A DNA stretch of 64,000 nt, from NCBI RefSeq assembly GCF_018847975.1, contig NZ_CP072597.1, positions 682,001-746,000 of the forward strand. The letters are read 5' to 3'. The DNA comes from Lysobacter sp. K5869. Its GTDB lineage: Bacteria; Pseudomonadota; Gammaproteobacteria; Xanthomonadales; Xanthomonadaceae. Shown piece after piece: positions 49,083-57,676 of this stretch. The notes beneath the pieces were generated by a model. It ran no database searches and was not told where the DNA came from. It saw only the letters and a list, made by a program, of their open reading frames with translations. The translations under genes and the position numbers were made by a program. The stretch's first letter is position 1, and each line of letters starts with the position of its first letter.

Positions 49083-49200
49083 GCGCGGCGGCGCGCGGCG
49101 CAGCCGCCATCGTCGCACGCATCGTCATCGCCGCGTGGTGTCATCATGGACGGCGCGATCGGCGGATCGATCGCGCGAACGCTCAACTCGGGAAGCGGTA

Positions 49201-50067
49201 ATGGCAGCCTTGCAAGAATTCGTCGTCGACACCGCCTTCGGCCGCCTCGCCGGCCTGCGCAACGGCCGCGCGCAAGCGCCGAAGCTGCTGGCGCTGCACG
49301 GTTGGCTCGACAACGCCGCCAGCTACGTGCCGCTGGCGCCGTGGCTCGACGGTTTCGATCTGGTCGCCCCGGATCTGCCCGGCCATGGCGCCAGCGCGCA
49401 TTTGCCGATGGCGGCCGAATACACCTTGGTCGGCGCCGCGCGCGCCGCGCTGGCGGTGGCCGACGCGCTGGGTTGGGAGCGCTTCCACCTGCTCGGCCAT
49501 TCGCTCGGCGGCGCCACCGCCAGCATGATCGCCGCGGCGGTGCCGCAGCGCGTGGACAAGCTGCTGCTGATCGAAGCGCTGGGCTCGCTGTCGGAACCCG
49601 AGGAACGCGTCGGCCCCCGTCTGCGCGAGGCCTTCGCCGGCATGGCCGCGCTCGGCGGCAAGCAATTGCGGGTGTTCTCCGACATCGCCACCGCGATCAA
49701 GGCGCGCATGATCGCCAACGATTTGAGCGAGCCGGTGGCGCGGCTGCTGGTCGAACGCGGCGTCGCGCCGGCGCGCAGCGACGCCGGCGCGGCCGGTTTC
49801 GTCTGGCGCAGCGATCCGCGCCTCACCCTGGTGTCGGCGCAGCGCATGAGCGAGGCGCAGATGCGCGCGCTGATCCGCGCCATCGACAGCCCGACCTGCA
49901 TGGTCTGGGCCGACCCGGCGCAGAGCTACATGCCCGACGCGCAGCGGCGCGAGCGCGCGACCTTGCTGCGCGACGGCGAGCTGCACACGCGGGCGGGGAC
50001 GCATCATCTGCACATGGAGCAGCCGGACATCGTCGGCGCCTTGTTCCGCGAGTTCCTGTCGCGCTGA
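49201..50067 (+). CDS. Alpha/beta hydrolase
   Basis: 288 residues. LLALHGWLDNAASY is the oxyanion-hole strand. The nucleophile elbow GHSLGGA carries Ser101. VAPDLPGHGAS and MVWADPAQSY mark the acid-containing strand region, and GTHHLHMEQP supplies the catalytic His near 265. The substrate is unknown. ATG 49201 has GGGAAG about 5 nt upstream. It follows hemH by 118 bp. Confidence 0.9.
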   Translation: MAALQEFVVDTAFGRLAGLRNGRAQAPKLLALHGWLDNAASYVPLAPWLDGFDLVAPDLPGHGASAHLPMAAEYTLVGAARAALAVADALGWERFHLLGHSLGGATASMIAAAVPQRVDKLLLIEALGSLSEPEERVGPRLREAFAGMAALGGKQLRVFSDIATAIKARMIANDLSEPVARLLVERGVAPARSDAGAAGFVWRSDPRLTLVSAQRMSEAQMRALIRAIDSPTCMVWADPAQSYMPDAQRRERATLLRDGELHTRAGTHHLHMEQPDIVGALFREFLSR

Positions 50068-50091
50068 GTTCCGCGCGAGGAACGCCGGCGC

Positions 50092-50886
50092 TTACTCGTC
50101 GGCCGCGATCAGCTTGCGCAACCGCGCCTTGAGCGCGCGCCCGGAATCGCGGAAGTACTCGCGCTGATCGCGCCAGTCCGGGCAGCGCTGCTCGACCTCG
50201 CGCCAGAACGCGCGCGAGTGGTCGGCGTGGATCAGATGGCAGAGTTCGTGCACCAGCACGTACTCGAACGCGGCCGGCGGCGCCAACACCAGCGACAGGT
50301 CCAGCGACAGCGCGCCGTCGGGCGCGAGCGAACCCCATTGCGACGACATCACCCGGTAACGCAGCCGCGACGGCGCGCGCGGCAGGCCGGGCAGGTACTT
50401 GGGCAGCCAGCGGCCGACGTCGGCGCGGGCCTGGCCTTCGTAGAAATCGCGCAGCGCGCGCTGCAGCGACTTGAGTGCGACGGCGTCCGGCGCGGCGATA
50501 TCGATGGCGTCTTCGCCCGGCTGGATGCGCAGGTAGCGCGCGCTCTGCCAGCGCAGCGGCACCTCGACGCCGCGCAGCGGCAGGGCTTCGGTGAGGTGCG
50601 GCTGCAAGCCCGGCGCGTCGGTGCCGGCGCGGGCGATCTGCGCCAGCAGCCAGTCGCCGTGTTCGATCACGAAGCGGGTGCCGGCGATCTCGCTGGCGCG
50701 CAGCGGCAAGGTCAGGCGCGGGCCGCGCTCGTCGACGCTGAGCTTGATCCGGCGCGCGCGCGGGTCGCGCACGCGCAGCACCTCGACGGTGCGGCCGTTG
50801 GCCAGGGCGATGGCGACGGTCTCGCGCGAGACCGCGCGCGGCGCGGCCTGCGGCTGGCCGGTCAGCAAGCGCAGCAGGCTTTTCAT
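50092..50886 (-). CDS. YgjP-like zinc metallopeptidase (DUF45, M48-related)
   Basis: 264 residues. The zinc site is HELCH at 213-217, with a further His in HADHSRAFW (third ligand, near 223). Marker sequences include LRVRDPRARRIKLSVDERGPRLTLP near the start and YRVMSSQWGSLAPDGALSL before the site. The family is annotated as DUF45/SprT-like or YgjP metal-dependent hydrolase. The function is not known. It is convergent with the hydrolase gene (25 bp apart). Confidence 0.88.
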   Translation of the reverse strand: MKSLLRLLTGQPQAAPRAVSRETVAIALANGRTVEVLRVRDPRARRIKLSVDERGPRLTLPLRASEIAGTRFVIEHGDWLLAQIARAGTDAPGLQPHLTEALPLRGVEVPLRWQSARYLRIQPGEDAIDIAAPDAVALKSLQRALRDFYEGQARADVGRWLPKYLPGLPRAPSRLRYRVMSSQWGSLAPDGALSLDLSLVLAPPAAFEYVLVHELCHLIHADHSRAFWREVEQRCPDWRDQREYFRDSGRALKARLRKLIAADE

Positions 50887-50998
50887 GGGTGGGGGGCCGC
50901 CATGCGCGAAGCATAGCGCGGTGGGGTGGGAAAGGTGTTGCGGCGGCGCGGGTTGGGTGGCGACGCGGGCGATGGTCGGCGGCGGCGTAGGCGCGGTG

Positions 50999-51140
50999 TC
51001 GCGGTCGCGGCTTGCGCCGCTCCTACAAGGGGATACGAAGCCGCGGCCGCTCCCTGTAGGAGCGGCGTGAGCCGCGACCGCGCTCCGACCGATCGCGCCG
51101 CAACTGCGATGCCCGGGTCGCGGCTTACGCCGCTCCTACA
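50999..51140. repeat. REP-like elements: one half-unit and one hairpin
   Basis: A half-unit gcggcttgcgccgctcctac (50999-51027) and a complete 86-bp hairpin beginning tgtaggagcggcgtgagcc (51055-51140). Together they fill most of the 281-bp gap between the YgjP-like gene and the rdgC end. Confidence 0.9.
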
Positions 51141-51167
51141 CCCGGAACATCGGCGACTGGCGAACGA

Positions 51168-52079
51168 TCAGGCCTCGACCTTCGACAACTTCAACGCCTT
51201 CTCCAGCACCACGAACAAGCGCTTCACCTCCGCGCTCATCAACGCGAAGCGCGCGTCCAGCTCGGCGCGCAGCCCGTCGCCGTCGCTGTGTTCCAGCTGA
51301 TCCACCGCGCCGTCGAGCAGCTTGAACTTGCGCACGATCAGGTCTTCGCCGATCACGAACGAAACGTGGTCGTCCAGGCTCAGCGCCAGTCGGGTGACCT
51401 GCTTGCCGGTTTCCAGGTGCTTGGCGATCTCGTCGCTCTCCAGCTCCTGGCGCTGGCACTTCACCACCGCGCCCTGATCGACCGGATCGCGCAGTTCGCA
51501 CTCGTCGCCGAGCATGATCCCGTCCGGCAGCGGCTCGCCCGCGACCCAGCCGGTCAGGATCGAACGCGGCGCCACTTCGGCGTTGAGCGGCAGCGCCGGG
51601 AAGCTGCCGATGGCGCGGCGGATTTCGCTGATGACGTTCTCGGCGGTCTTGCGGCTGGAGGTGTCGACGATCACCAGCCCGTGTTCGAGATCGATGATCG
51701 CGTCGGTGCGGCTGGGCTTGATGAACGCGCGCGGCATCAGGTCGGTGATGAGCTCGTCCTTGAGCCGCTTGCGGGTGCGCCCGCCGGGCTTGCGCCCTTC
51801 CTTCTGCTCGATCTCGGCCAGCTTCTTGGCCAGCATGTCGTTGATGACCGCGCCGGGCAGCAGGCGGTCTTCGCCGCCGACGGTCAGCCAGATCGCGCTG
51901 CCGATGCGGTTGCTGATGACCGCGTCTTCGTCGCCGCGGCCGAACGGCGAGATGAAGCCGCGCGAGGACAACTCCAGCGGGCCGACCGGCTTGAGCCGGC
52001 ATTCCTCCAAACCCTTGTCGAGTTCGGCGAGATCGTGGGTGGTGGGGAAGCGGAAGAACGTCAGGTTGCGGAAGAACAT
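51168..52079 (-). CDS. rdgC: Recombination-associated protein RdgC
   Basis: 303 residues, the usual length. It starts MFFRNLTFFRF, with PVGPLELSSRGFISPFG, KLAEIEQKEGRKPGG and a C-terminal LSLDDHVSFVIGEDLIVRKFKLLD. RdgC forms a ring-shaped dimer around DNA and limits RecA activity. The start codon is set by the conserved N-terminus. Confidence 0.97.
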   Translation of the reverse strand: MFFRNLTFFRFPTTHDLAELDKGLEECRLKPVGPLELSSRGFISPFGRGDEDAVISNRIGSAIWLTVGGEDRLLPGAVINDMLAKKLAEIEQKEGRKPGGRTRKRLKDELITDLMPRAFIKPSRTDAIIDLEHGLVIVDTSSRKTAENVISEIRRAIGSFPALPLNAEVAPRSILTGWVAGEPLPDGIMLGDECELRDPVDQGAVVKCQRQELESDEIAKHLETGKQVTRLALSLDDHVSFVIGEDLIVRKFKLLDGAVDQLEHSDGDGLRAELDARFALMSAEVKRLFVVLEKALKLSKVEA

Positions 52080-52145
52080 TCAGAGACCGGGAATATGGAA
52101 TGGGGAATAGGGATCGGCGTCGCGGGTGCCGCGCCTGCCGCGTGT

Positions 52146-52231
52146 CGTCATTCCCGCGAAAGCGGGAATCCACAGACCTCGTGCGTTCTCGCACGAAGAG
52201 CCCTGGGTTCCCGCTTTCGCGGGAACGACGG
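52146..52231. repeat. Inverted repeat, cgtcattcccgcgaaagcggg type
   Basis: Inverted ends cgtcattcccgcgaaagcggg and cccgctttcgcgggaacgacg enclose a 44-bp centre with another small palindrome (gtgcgttctcgcac). Same family as 7064-7157. It lies in the 169-bp gap between rdgC and ttcA. Confidence 0.88.
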
Positions 52232-52248
52232 TGCGATGAAGCGATGGA

Positions 52249-53151
52249 TCATCCGATCTGCGCGACCGGATCGTCGGAGTCGGCCTCGTCGAGCCACGCC
52301 GGCGTCTGCAACGCCGCGCCGCCGCCCTGCCCCAGGCCGAGGAAATCGAACAGCTTGGGATCGCTCAGCTGCGACAGCCGGATGTCGCCGAGCGCGCGCG
52401 AGATGATCTCCAGGCGCCCGGGCGTCTCGCGTTCCCACGCCTCCATCATCCGCTTGACCTGCTTGCGCTGCAGGTTCTCCTGCGAGCCGCACAGGTTGCA
52501 CGGGATGATCGGGAACCGGCGCGCGGCGGCGTATTCGACGATGTCGTCCTCGCGCACGTAGGCCAGCGGCCGGATCACCACGTGGCGACCGTCGTCGGAC
52601 AGCAGCTTCGGCGGCATGCCGCTGAGCTTGGCGTGGAAGAACAGGTTCAGGAAGAAGGTGGCGACCAGATCGTCGCGGTGGTGGCCGAGCGCGATCTTGG
52701 TGAAGCCCTGCTCGGCCGCGTAGGTGTACAGCGCGCCGCGCCGCAGCCGCGAACACAGCGAGCACATGGTCTTGCCTTCCGGCACCACCCGGGTGACCAC
52801 CGAGTAGGTGTCCTGCTCGAGGATCTTGTACGGCACGCCGACCGATTCGAGGTACTGCGGCAGCACGTGCTCGGGAAAGTCCGGCTGCTTCTGGTCGAGG
52901 TTGACCGCGACCAGCTCGAACTTCACCGGCGCCTTCTTCTGCAGCTGCAGCAGGACGTCGAGCATCGTGTAGCTGTCCTTGCCGCCGGACAGGCAGACCA
53001 TGACCTTGTCGCCGTCCTCGATCATGCCGAAGTCGGCGATGGCGCGGCCGACCTGGTGGCGCAGGCGCGCGCCGAGGCGCTCGAGATCGGCGGCGGGGGC
53101 GTCGGCGCGGGCGCGGCGGACGGGTTCGGCTAGGGGCAGGACGGTACTCAT
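52249..53151 (-). CDS. ttcA: tRNA 2-thiocytidine(32) synthetase TtcA
   Basis: 300 residues. The PP-loop [11 protein letters not shown] near 55-65 activates the tRNA base. Two Cys pairs, Cys130/Cys133 ([10 protein letters not shown]) and Cys218/Cys221 (CNLCGSQ), hold the iron-sulfur cluster. [20 protein letters not shown] is also typical. It makes 2-thiocytidine 32 in some tRNAs. ATG 53151 follows the family; a longer upstream frame lacks similarity. Confidence 0.96.
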   Translation of the reverse strand: MSTVLPLAEPVRRARADAPAADLERLGARLRHQVGRAIADFGMIEDGDKVMVCLSGGKDSYTMLDVLLQLQKKAPVKFELVAVNLDQKQPDFPEHVLPQYLESVGVPYKILEQDTYSVVTRVVPEGKTMCSLCSRLRRGALYTYAAEQGFTKIALGHHRDDLVATFFLNLFFHAKLSGMPPKLLSDDGRHVVIRPLAYVREDDIVEYAAARRFPIIPCNLCGSQENLQRKQVKRMMEAWERETPGRLEIISRALGDIRLSQLSDPKLFDFLGLGQGGGAALQTPAWLDEADSDDPVAQIG

Positions 53152-53295
53152 CAGGCCGCCGATTCTACGCCAAGGGTCGGTGAACACGGCCGGGACGGCG
53201 CGCGCCCGCGGCGCCAAGCCAATCGCCGCAAGGGTTTCAGCCCCGCGCGCGACGGCCGATGACGGCGGACACGGCGGCGGTTTAAGCTCAGCGCC

Positions 53296-53505
53296 ATGAC
53301 CGTCAGCACCGATGCCGCCGAAATCGCCCGCCAGCTCGCCGACCTGCGGCTGGAGCATCGCGACCTCGACGCGGCCATCGAACGCCTCAACCTGGACCCG
53401 CAGTCCGACGAGCTGACCCTCAAGCGGCTGAAGAAGCGCAAGCTGTGGCTCAAGGACTGCATCGCCCGGCTCGAAAGCGCGCTGATTCCCGACGAACCGG
53501 CCTGA
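53296..53505 (+). CDS. YdcH-like protein (DUF465)
   Basis: 69 residues, entirely helical, with [16 protein letters not shown] and [22 protein letters not shown]. This is the DUF465 coiled-coil pattern; the function is unknown. It is divergent from ttcA and 144 bp away. Confidence 0.88.
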   Translation: MTVSTDAAEIARQLADLRLEHRDLDAAIERLNLDPQSDELTLKRLKKRKLWLKDCIARLESALIPDEPA

Positions 53506-53681
53506 GCGCCGGCGCCCGCGGCGGCGCCGGGCACCGCATCGCGACGGCGCCCGCGGCGGCACGGATACAGCATCCGCGGCGACGCGCGCATGGCATCTGT
53601 CATGTGCCCCTGGTGACGTCCCCGGGTGCAGCGGTTCGTGCCCCCTGTGCTACGGTGCGCGCACTCGCAACGGGCCCTGGC

Positions 53682-54296
53682 ATGGCGAACAAGGACGAAC
53701 TGATCGGCGCAGCGCGCAACCCGTGGTGGCAGGCCGCCGCAGCGGTCGCCGCGGTCGCGCTCGTGCTCACTTTCGCCCTCGGCGGCTTCAAGCCGGCCAA
53801 GAGCAAATCCAAGCCGATCCCGCAATCCACCGCCGGCAAGCGCGTGCAGACCGGCGCGATGGCGGTGACGCCGCTGCGCGCCTGGGTGGCGCGTTATCGG
53901 CCGGGCGGGCGGGTCGAGCCGAACCAGTTGTATTTGGTGTTGCAGGCCGATGTCGAGAATCGGACCGGGCGCAGCTTCGGCAGCTACAACTATCTGATCA
54001 AGGATCTGATCCTGGTCGGCCCCAAGTTCGACGCGGTGAAAGCCGATCTGCCGCTGGCCGCGGACGACCACAGCATTCTCGGCGATCTGCATCCGCGGCT
54101 GAAGCAACGCGTGGACTTGGTGTGGAAGCTGCCGCCCGGTTACGCCTACAAGACGAAAGAGACCTTCGGTCTGTTCGCCCGCGACTACAAGGCCAAGGCC
54201 TATCCCAATGACGAAGGCGCCTGGGTGCAAGGCAAGCCGGCCGCGAAACTGGCGCTGGCCGTGCAGGATCTGCGCGACAGGATCGTGGCGCAATGA
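53682..54296 (+). CDS. Hypothetical single-span membrane protein, first of a three-gene operon
   Basis: 204 residues. A short cytoplasmic start precedes one membrane helix (WWQAAAAVAAVALVLTFALG, about 20-40) and a periplasmic domain with VARYRPGGRVEPNQLYLVLQ, NRTGRSFGSYNYLIKDL and WKLPPGYAYKTKETFGLF. No family was recognised. The Asn/Gly/Tyr-rich beta pattern suggests an Ig-like or substrate-binding fold. The stop overlaps the next gene's ATG by 4 bp. Confidence 0.78.
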   Translation: MANKDELIGAARNPWWQAAAAVAAVALVLTFALGGFKPAKSKSKPIPQSTAGKRVQTGAMAVTPLRAWVARYRPGGRVEPNQLYLVLQADVENRTGRSFGSYNYLIKDLILVGPKFDAVKADLPLAADDHSILGDLHPRLKQRVDLVWKLPPGYAYKTKETFGLFARDYKAKAYPNDEGAWVQGKPAAKLALAVQDLRDRIVAQ

Positions 54297-54922
54297 GTAG
54301 CGTCGCGCGCTCCGCATCCACTCGTCCTTCCCGCGGACTGTGGCGTTACGCCCTGTGGATCGTTCTTGCGTTGGCGGCGATCGTCGCCTTGCGCAAGGGC
54401 GAGTCCGATTACGAACAACGCGACGCGCCGCTGCTGCAATCGGGCGCGCCGCAGACGCGGGCGCTCGGACGCAACTTCGCCGTCCAGACCGGATCGATCA
54501 AGACGGCGCGCGCGTATTTGCTCAAAGGCGATTTCTCTCAGCCGCAGGACCACGTCCTACGCTCCCCGGGCGTGTGGTTGTCGGTGTTGGCGGAGGTCGA
54601 AGCGCTGCAGGCGCCCGGCTACGTCACCGCGCAGTTGCGCACCCTCGACGGGCTGGTCTATGTCGCCTCCAACAAAGAGCGGCCCAAGCTGCCCGGGATC
54701 AACCTCAGCGAACGCGAGCTCGCGCCCGGCTTGCCAGAGAAAGGCGCCTGGTTCTTCGAAGTCCCGGCGGACAAGCTGCAGGGCGCCCACCTGCAGGTTT
54801 ATTGGGGCCTGTTGCTGCCCGACGGCGGCGACAGCCTGGTCGACATCGACTTGAAGATCGACCCGGCGCGGGAACGCAAATTGACCGCGGATACCGTCCC
54901 GGTGCTGGACCTGCGAATGTGA
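54293..54922 (+). CDS. Hypothetical single-span membrane protein, second of the operon
   Basis: 209 residues. A basic N-terminus (SRGLWR) and one membrane helix (YALWIVLALAAIVALR, about 19-34) precede a periplasmic domain with YVTAQLRTLDGLVYVASN, KGAWFFEVPADKLQGAHLQVYWG and LLLPDGGDSLVDIDLKIDP. It resembles the third protein in layout. ATGA overlap with the upstream gene indicates coupling. The family is unknown. Confidence 0.78.
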   Translation: MSSVARSASTRPSRGLWRYALWIVLALAAIVALRKGESDYEQRDAPLLQSGAPQTRALGRNFAVQTGSIKTARAYLLKGDFSQPQDHVLRSPGVWLSVLAEVEALQAPGYVTAQLRTLDGLVYVASNKERPKLPGINLSERELAPGLPEKGAWFFEVPADKLQGAHLQVYWGLLLPDGGDSLVDIDLKIDPARERKLTADTVPVLDLRM

Positions 54923-55569
54923 GCGCGCAACCCATGACCTCTGAGGAAACTTCGCGCACGAGCGCGCAGACGGCCCCGACCGCCGCGCCGTTCCCCGGCT
55001 GGTGGCGGCATAACCGATGGTGGCTCGCCGGCGCCGTCTTGATCGCCGGCGCGACGCTTTGGATGTCATATCGCGACGCGCTCGGCGCTTATCGCTCGCG
55101 CCATCCGAACATCCCGCTCGCGGCGAACAAGAGCAACTGGACCCACTACGCGGGCGCTCGCTGGCGCTTGACCGGATTCGAAACGCTGCCGCCCGGCGAT
55201 CCGCGCGTTCGCGGCGCGCTGCGCAAGGACGCCATGATCGTGTTGGTGAACTACGAAACGATCCCCGACTCCGGCACCAAGGTCCGCGATCTGGACACCT
55301 GCAAAGGCGCGCTGACCGATGCGGACGGACGACGCTGGGAGCCCGATCCGGGCGCGTTGCCGCGCCTGTCCGGTCCGCGCGTTCCCAACACTTGCGGCAG
55401 CGGATACGACGCCTCTTTCAAGCAAATCCTGGCCGTTCCAGGCAGACCGTTCGCGTTTCAGCACGCCTATCTGATCCCCAGGAACGTCCGCCGCGAAGGG
55501 CTGCGCGCGCGGATCGAGTTTCGCAACTCCGCGTTGGCGGACGGCCGTTTCCTGAATTACGAAATGTGA
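54919..55569 (+). CDS. Hypothetical single-span membrane protein, third of the operon
   Basis: 216 residues from GTG 54919, which overlaps the previous stop (GTGA). ATG 54934 is an alternative. A membrane helix at about 40-57 (WWLAGAVLIAGATLWMSY) precedes a domain with ARWRLTGFETLPPGD, MIVLVNYETIPDSGTKVRDLDTC, NTCGSGYDASF and FQHAYLIPRNVRREGLRARIEFRN. One to two Cys near 136 and 165 may form a disulfide. The family is unknown. Confidence 0.75.
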   Translation: MSAQPMTSEETSRTSAQTAPTAAPFPGWWRHNRWWLAGAVLIAGATLWMSYRDALGAYRSRHPNIPLAANKSNWTHYAGARWRLTGFETLPPGDPRVRGALRKDAMIVLVNYETIPDSGTKVRDLDTCKGALTDADGRRWEPDPGALPRLSGPRVPNTCGSGYDASFKQILAVPGRPFAFQHAYLIPRNVRREGLRARIEFRNSALADGRFLNYEM

Positions 55570-55738
55570 CGAAAATCGATATTTCGTCAGGAGGCAACAC
55601 GCCAGCGGCGCCGATCGCCTCCACTCCGGCTGCGATCCTTTCTGGGTGACATCCGCGCTGGACTCGCATCGACGGGCGACCCATCGCGGCCGACTCAGAA
55701 TCTTCCGCCGTCGTCGCTTGGACCTGGAGCATCACGCA

Positions 55739-56197
55739 ATGGCTTTCGCTTCGCGCTTCGCCGCCGCATCGATTTTCGCCGCACTGTTTTCCTCTCCCGC
55801 GGCCGCGCAGGATTACGTCGCGCCCCCGCCCACGCTGGATCCGGTGGTCGTCACCAGTTCCGGCGGGCTGGACATCATGACGTGGACCGCCTACGGAACC
55901 GACTGGAATCCCAGCCGCAAGATCATGAATCCAGGCGAGAGTCCGGACCTGATGGAATGCGGCGACTGCGGCGGCGGCTCGTCGGATTACTGGGCTTACG
56001 AGACCGTTTGCAGCAACCTGAAATGCAATCTCGCGACGATCCAGACCCGGCTCGCGGATCTCAGGCAGTACTACGCCGCGGGCCAATCGTATTGGGACTC
56101 GCGCAGCAAGGAACAGGTGCAAACCGCGATCCGCAAGCTCGAGGAAATCGTCGCCGCGATGGTCGCCAACCCCTCGGAACCGCCGAAAGGCTGGTGA
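55739..56197 (+). CDS. Secreted Cys-containing hypothetical protein
   Basis: 152 residues. Signal peptide MAFASRFAAASIFAALFSSPAAA cleaved before QDYVAPPP. The mature N-terminus, LDPVVVTSSGG, resembles the start of a TonB-dependent receptor plug, but no plug or barrel follows. Cys74 and Cys77 form a CGDCGGG cluster, and Cys91 and Cys96 lie nearby, a layout suited to two disulfides or metal binding. A helix with EQVQTAIRKLEEIVAAMV ends it. ATG 55739 has GGAG 9 nt upstream. Confidence 0.75.
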   Translation: MAFASRFAAASIFAALFSSPAAAQDYVAPPPTLDPVVVTSSGGLDIMTWTAYGTDWNPSRKIMNPGESPDLMECGDCGGGSSDYWAYETVCSNLKCNLATIQTRLADLRQYYAAGQSYWDSRSKEQVQTAIRKLEEIVAAMVANPSEPPKGW

Positions 56198-56205
56198 TCG
56201 CGACA

Positions 56206-56236
56206 ACGAAAAGGCCGCATCCGCGGCCTTTTCGTC
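56206..56236. terminator. Bidirectional rho-independent terminator
   Basis: Palindromic ACGAAAAGGCCGC/GCGGCCTTTTCGT around an ATCC loop, with A/T runs on both sides. It separates the secreted protein gene from the convergent membrane-protein gene. Confidence 0.85.
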
Positions 56237-56254
56237 GAACGTTCGCGGTTCGCT

Positions 56255-57538
56255 TCAGCCTCGCATCCTGACCAAGGCGCGATCGAACGTCGCGGCCAGC
56301 AGAACCACACGAACCGTATCGGTGATGAGCGAGGGCCGCATCGAAAACGGCGTGGTCAAGAACGCCGCCCAGAACTGGCCCGACACCTTCTGCCATTCGG
56401 GGTCGCGCGGCCCGAGCGCCAGCTCCAGCACGCGCCAAGACCAAGAATCGATGTAGGCCAGCGCTTGCCAGCACACGCACAGCGTCAACAGCGCCGGCAG
56501 GCCGGCGCGCAGCACCAGGCGCAGGCTGTTGACGATGGGAACGCCCTTGCTGCTCCAACCCGCGCTGGCCTTGTCGGCGAGCATGCGCACGGTGAAATGC
56601 ATGGCTTTGAACCGGTCGACCATGCGCCCCAGCGCCTCGTCGGCCGCGTCGATGCGCTGCGCGCGGCGCAAGTCGATCCCGTAGATGATGGCGGTGATCG
56701 CCAACCAAATCAGCGGCAACGCCACCGCGCCGCCGGCCGTGGTGAGGAAATCCCACACCGGCGCCAGCGCGCGCTTGGTCGGCGCCAGGGTCTTGAACAG
56801 CGCGGTGGGGCTTTCCCACCAATCGGTCACCGCCACGTACACCGCGCGCTCGTGCCACCAATCCGTTACCGCCTTGGTGGCCTGAGTGATCGCGGCCACG
56901 CCGACGAACACCCAGTACGCCTCGCACAAGGTCGCCAAGATGTTCCAGCGCGCGTTTCCGGTCGCCGTCGCACGGCGCTTGCTGAACCAACGGACCGCCC
57001 ACGCCACCGCCAAGGCGATCCACAAACCCTTCAGATGCAGCACATCGTGCAGGTCTTCGCGCTCCCACACGCTGAAGGTGTAGTCGGTGACGAAATAACG
57101 GCGCAGGTTCTCCAACAACCCCCAACCGGCGTAGTACGCGAAGAACGGCAACAACGCGATCGCCAGCGCCGTGCTCCACTGCTTGCGCACCGCCTTGGTA
57201 TCCGGCGTGGTCGCGCCGCCCGCAAGCATCGGCAGCGAGGGCCGCAGCGACTGGAACATGAAGATGGTGCCGGCCAGCTGGGTGACGATCAGCACCGACA
57301 ACGAGGCGAACGACAGCAGCAGCGAGCGTTCGCCGAGCTTGACCGCCAGATCCATCAACAGGCTGTAGCACAGCCGCTGGGCGAAGAACCAGAACGCCAG
57401 CGCCGGCCAGTGGCGCCATAGCAGGCGCGCGGTCAGCAGCGGGATTTCGAGCCAGGCGCCGGCGGGCTCGCCGCGGACGGCGGAGCCGCTCGGCGACGGA
57501 GAAACGGGCGCGGCGGCGGAAAGCGGGCTGGAAGACAT
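56255..57538 (-). CDS. Polytopic hypothetical membrane protein
   Basis: 427 residues. It has six to eight hydrophobic segments, e.g. LLSFASLSVLIVTQLAGTIFMF, LAIALLPFFAYYAGWGLLE, LWIALAVAWAVRWF, AVALPLIWLAITAIIYGI and LPALLTLCVCWQALAYI. No transport family motif was recognised. Cytoplasmic basic loops (RRATATGNAR, DLRRAQRIDAADEALGRMVDRF) suggest inner-membrane topology. It is convergent with the 53.7-56.2 kb operon. Confidence 0.8.
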   Translation of the reverse strand: MSSSPLSAAAPVSPSPSGSAVRGEPAGAWLEIPLLTARLLWRHWPALAFWFFAQRLCYSLLMDLAVKLGERSLLLSFASLSVLIVTQLAGTIFMFQSLRPSLPMLAGGATTPDTKAVRKQWSTALAIALLPFFAYYAGWGLLENLRRYFVTDYTFSVWEREDLHDVLHLKGLWIALAVAWAVRWFSKRRATATGNARWNILATLCEAYWVFVGVAAITQATKAVTDWWHERAVYVAVTDWWESPTALFKTLAPTKRALAPVWDFLTTAGGAVALPLIWLAITAIIYGIDLRRAQRIDAADEALGRMVDRFKAMHFTVRMLADKASAGWSSKGVPIVNSLRLVLRAGLPALLTLCVCWQALAYIDSWSWRVLELALGPRDPEWQKVSGQFWAAFLTTPFSMRPSLITDTVRVVLLAATFDRALVRMRG

Positions 57539-57676
57539 TTCGCGAGGGCCGGAGCGGGATCGCGCGATGGTAACCGCTGCATCGCGCGCGCCGCAGTGAC
57601 GATCATCAGGCGCCGCCCGGCGGCCGTCCCGGGGCGGCGCCGCCGCCGAGCCCGGCGGCGGCGCGCAGGTTCGCGC

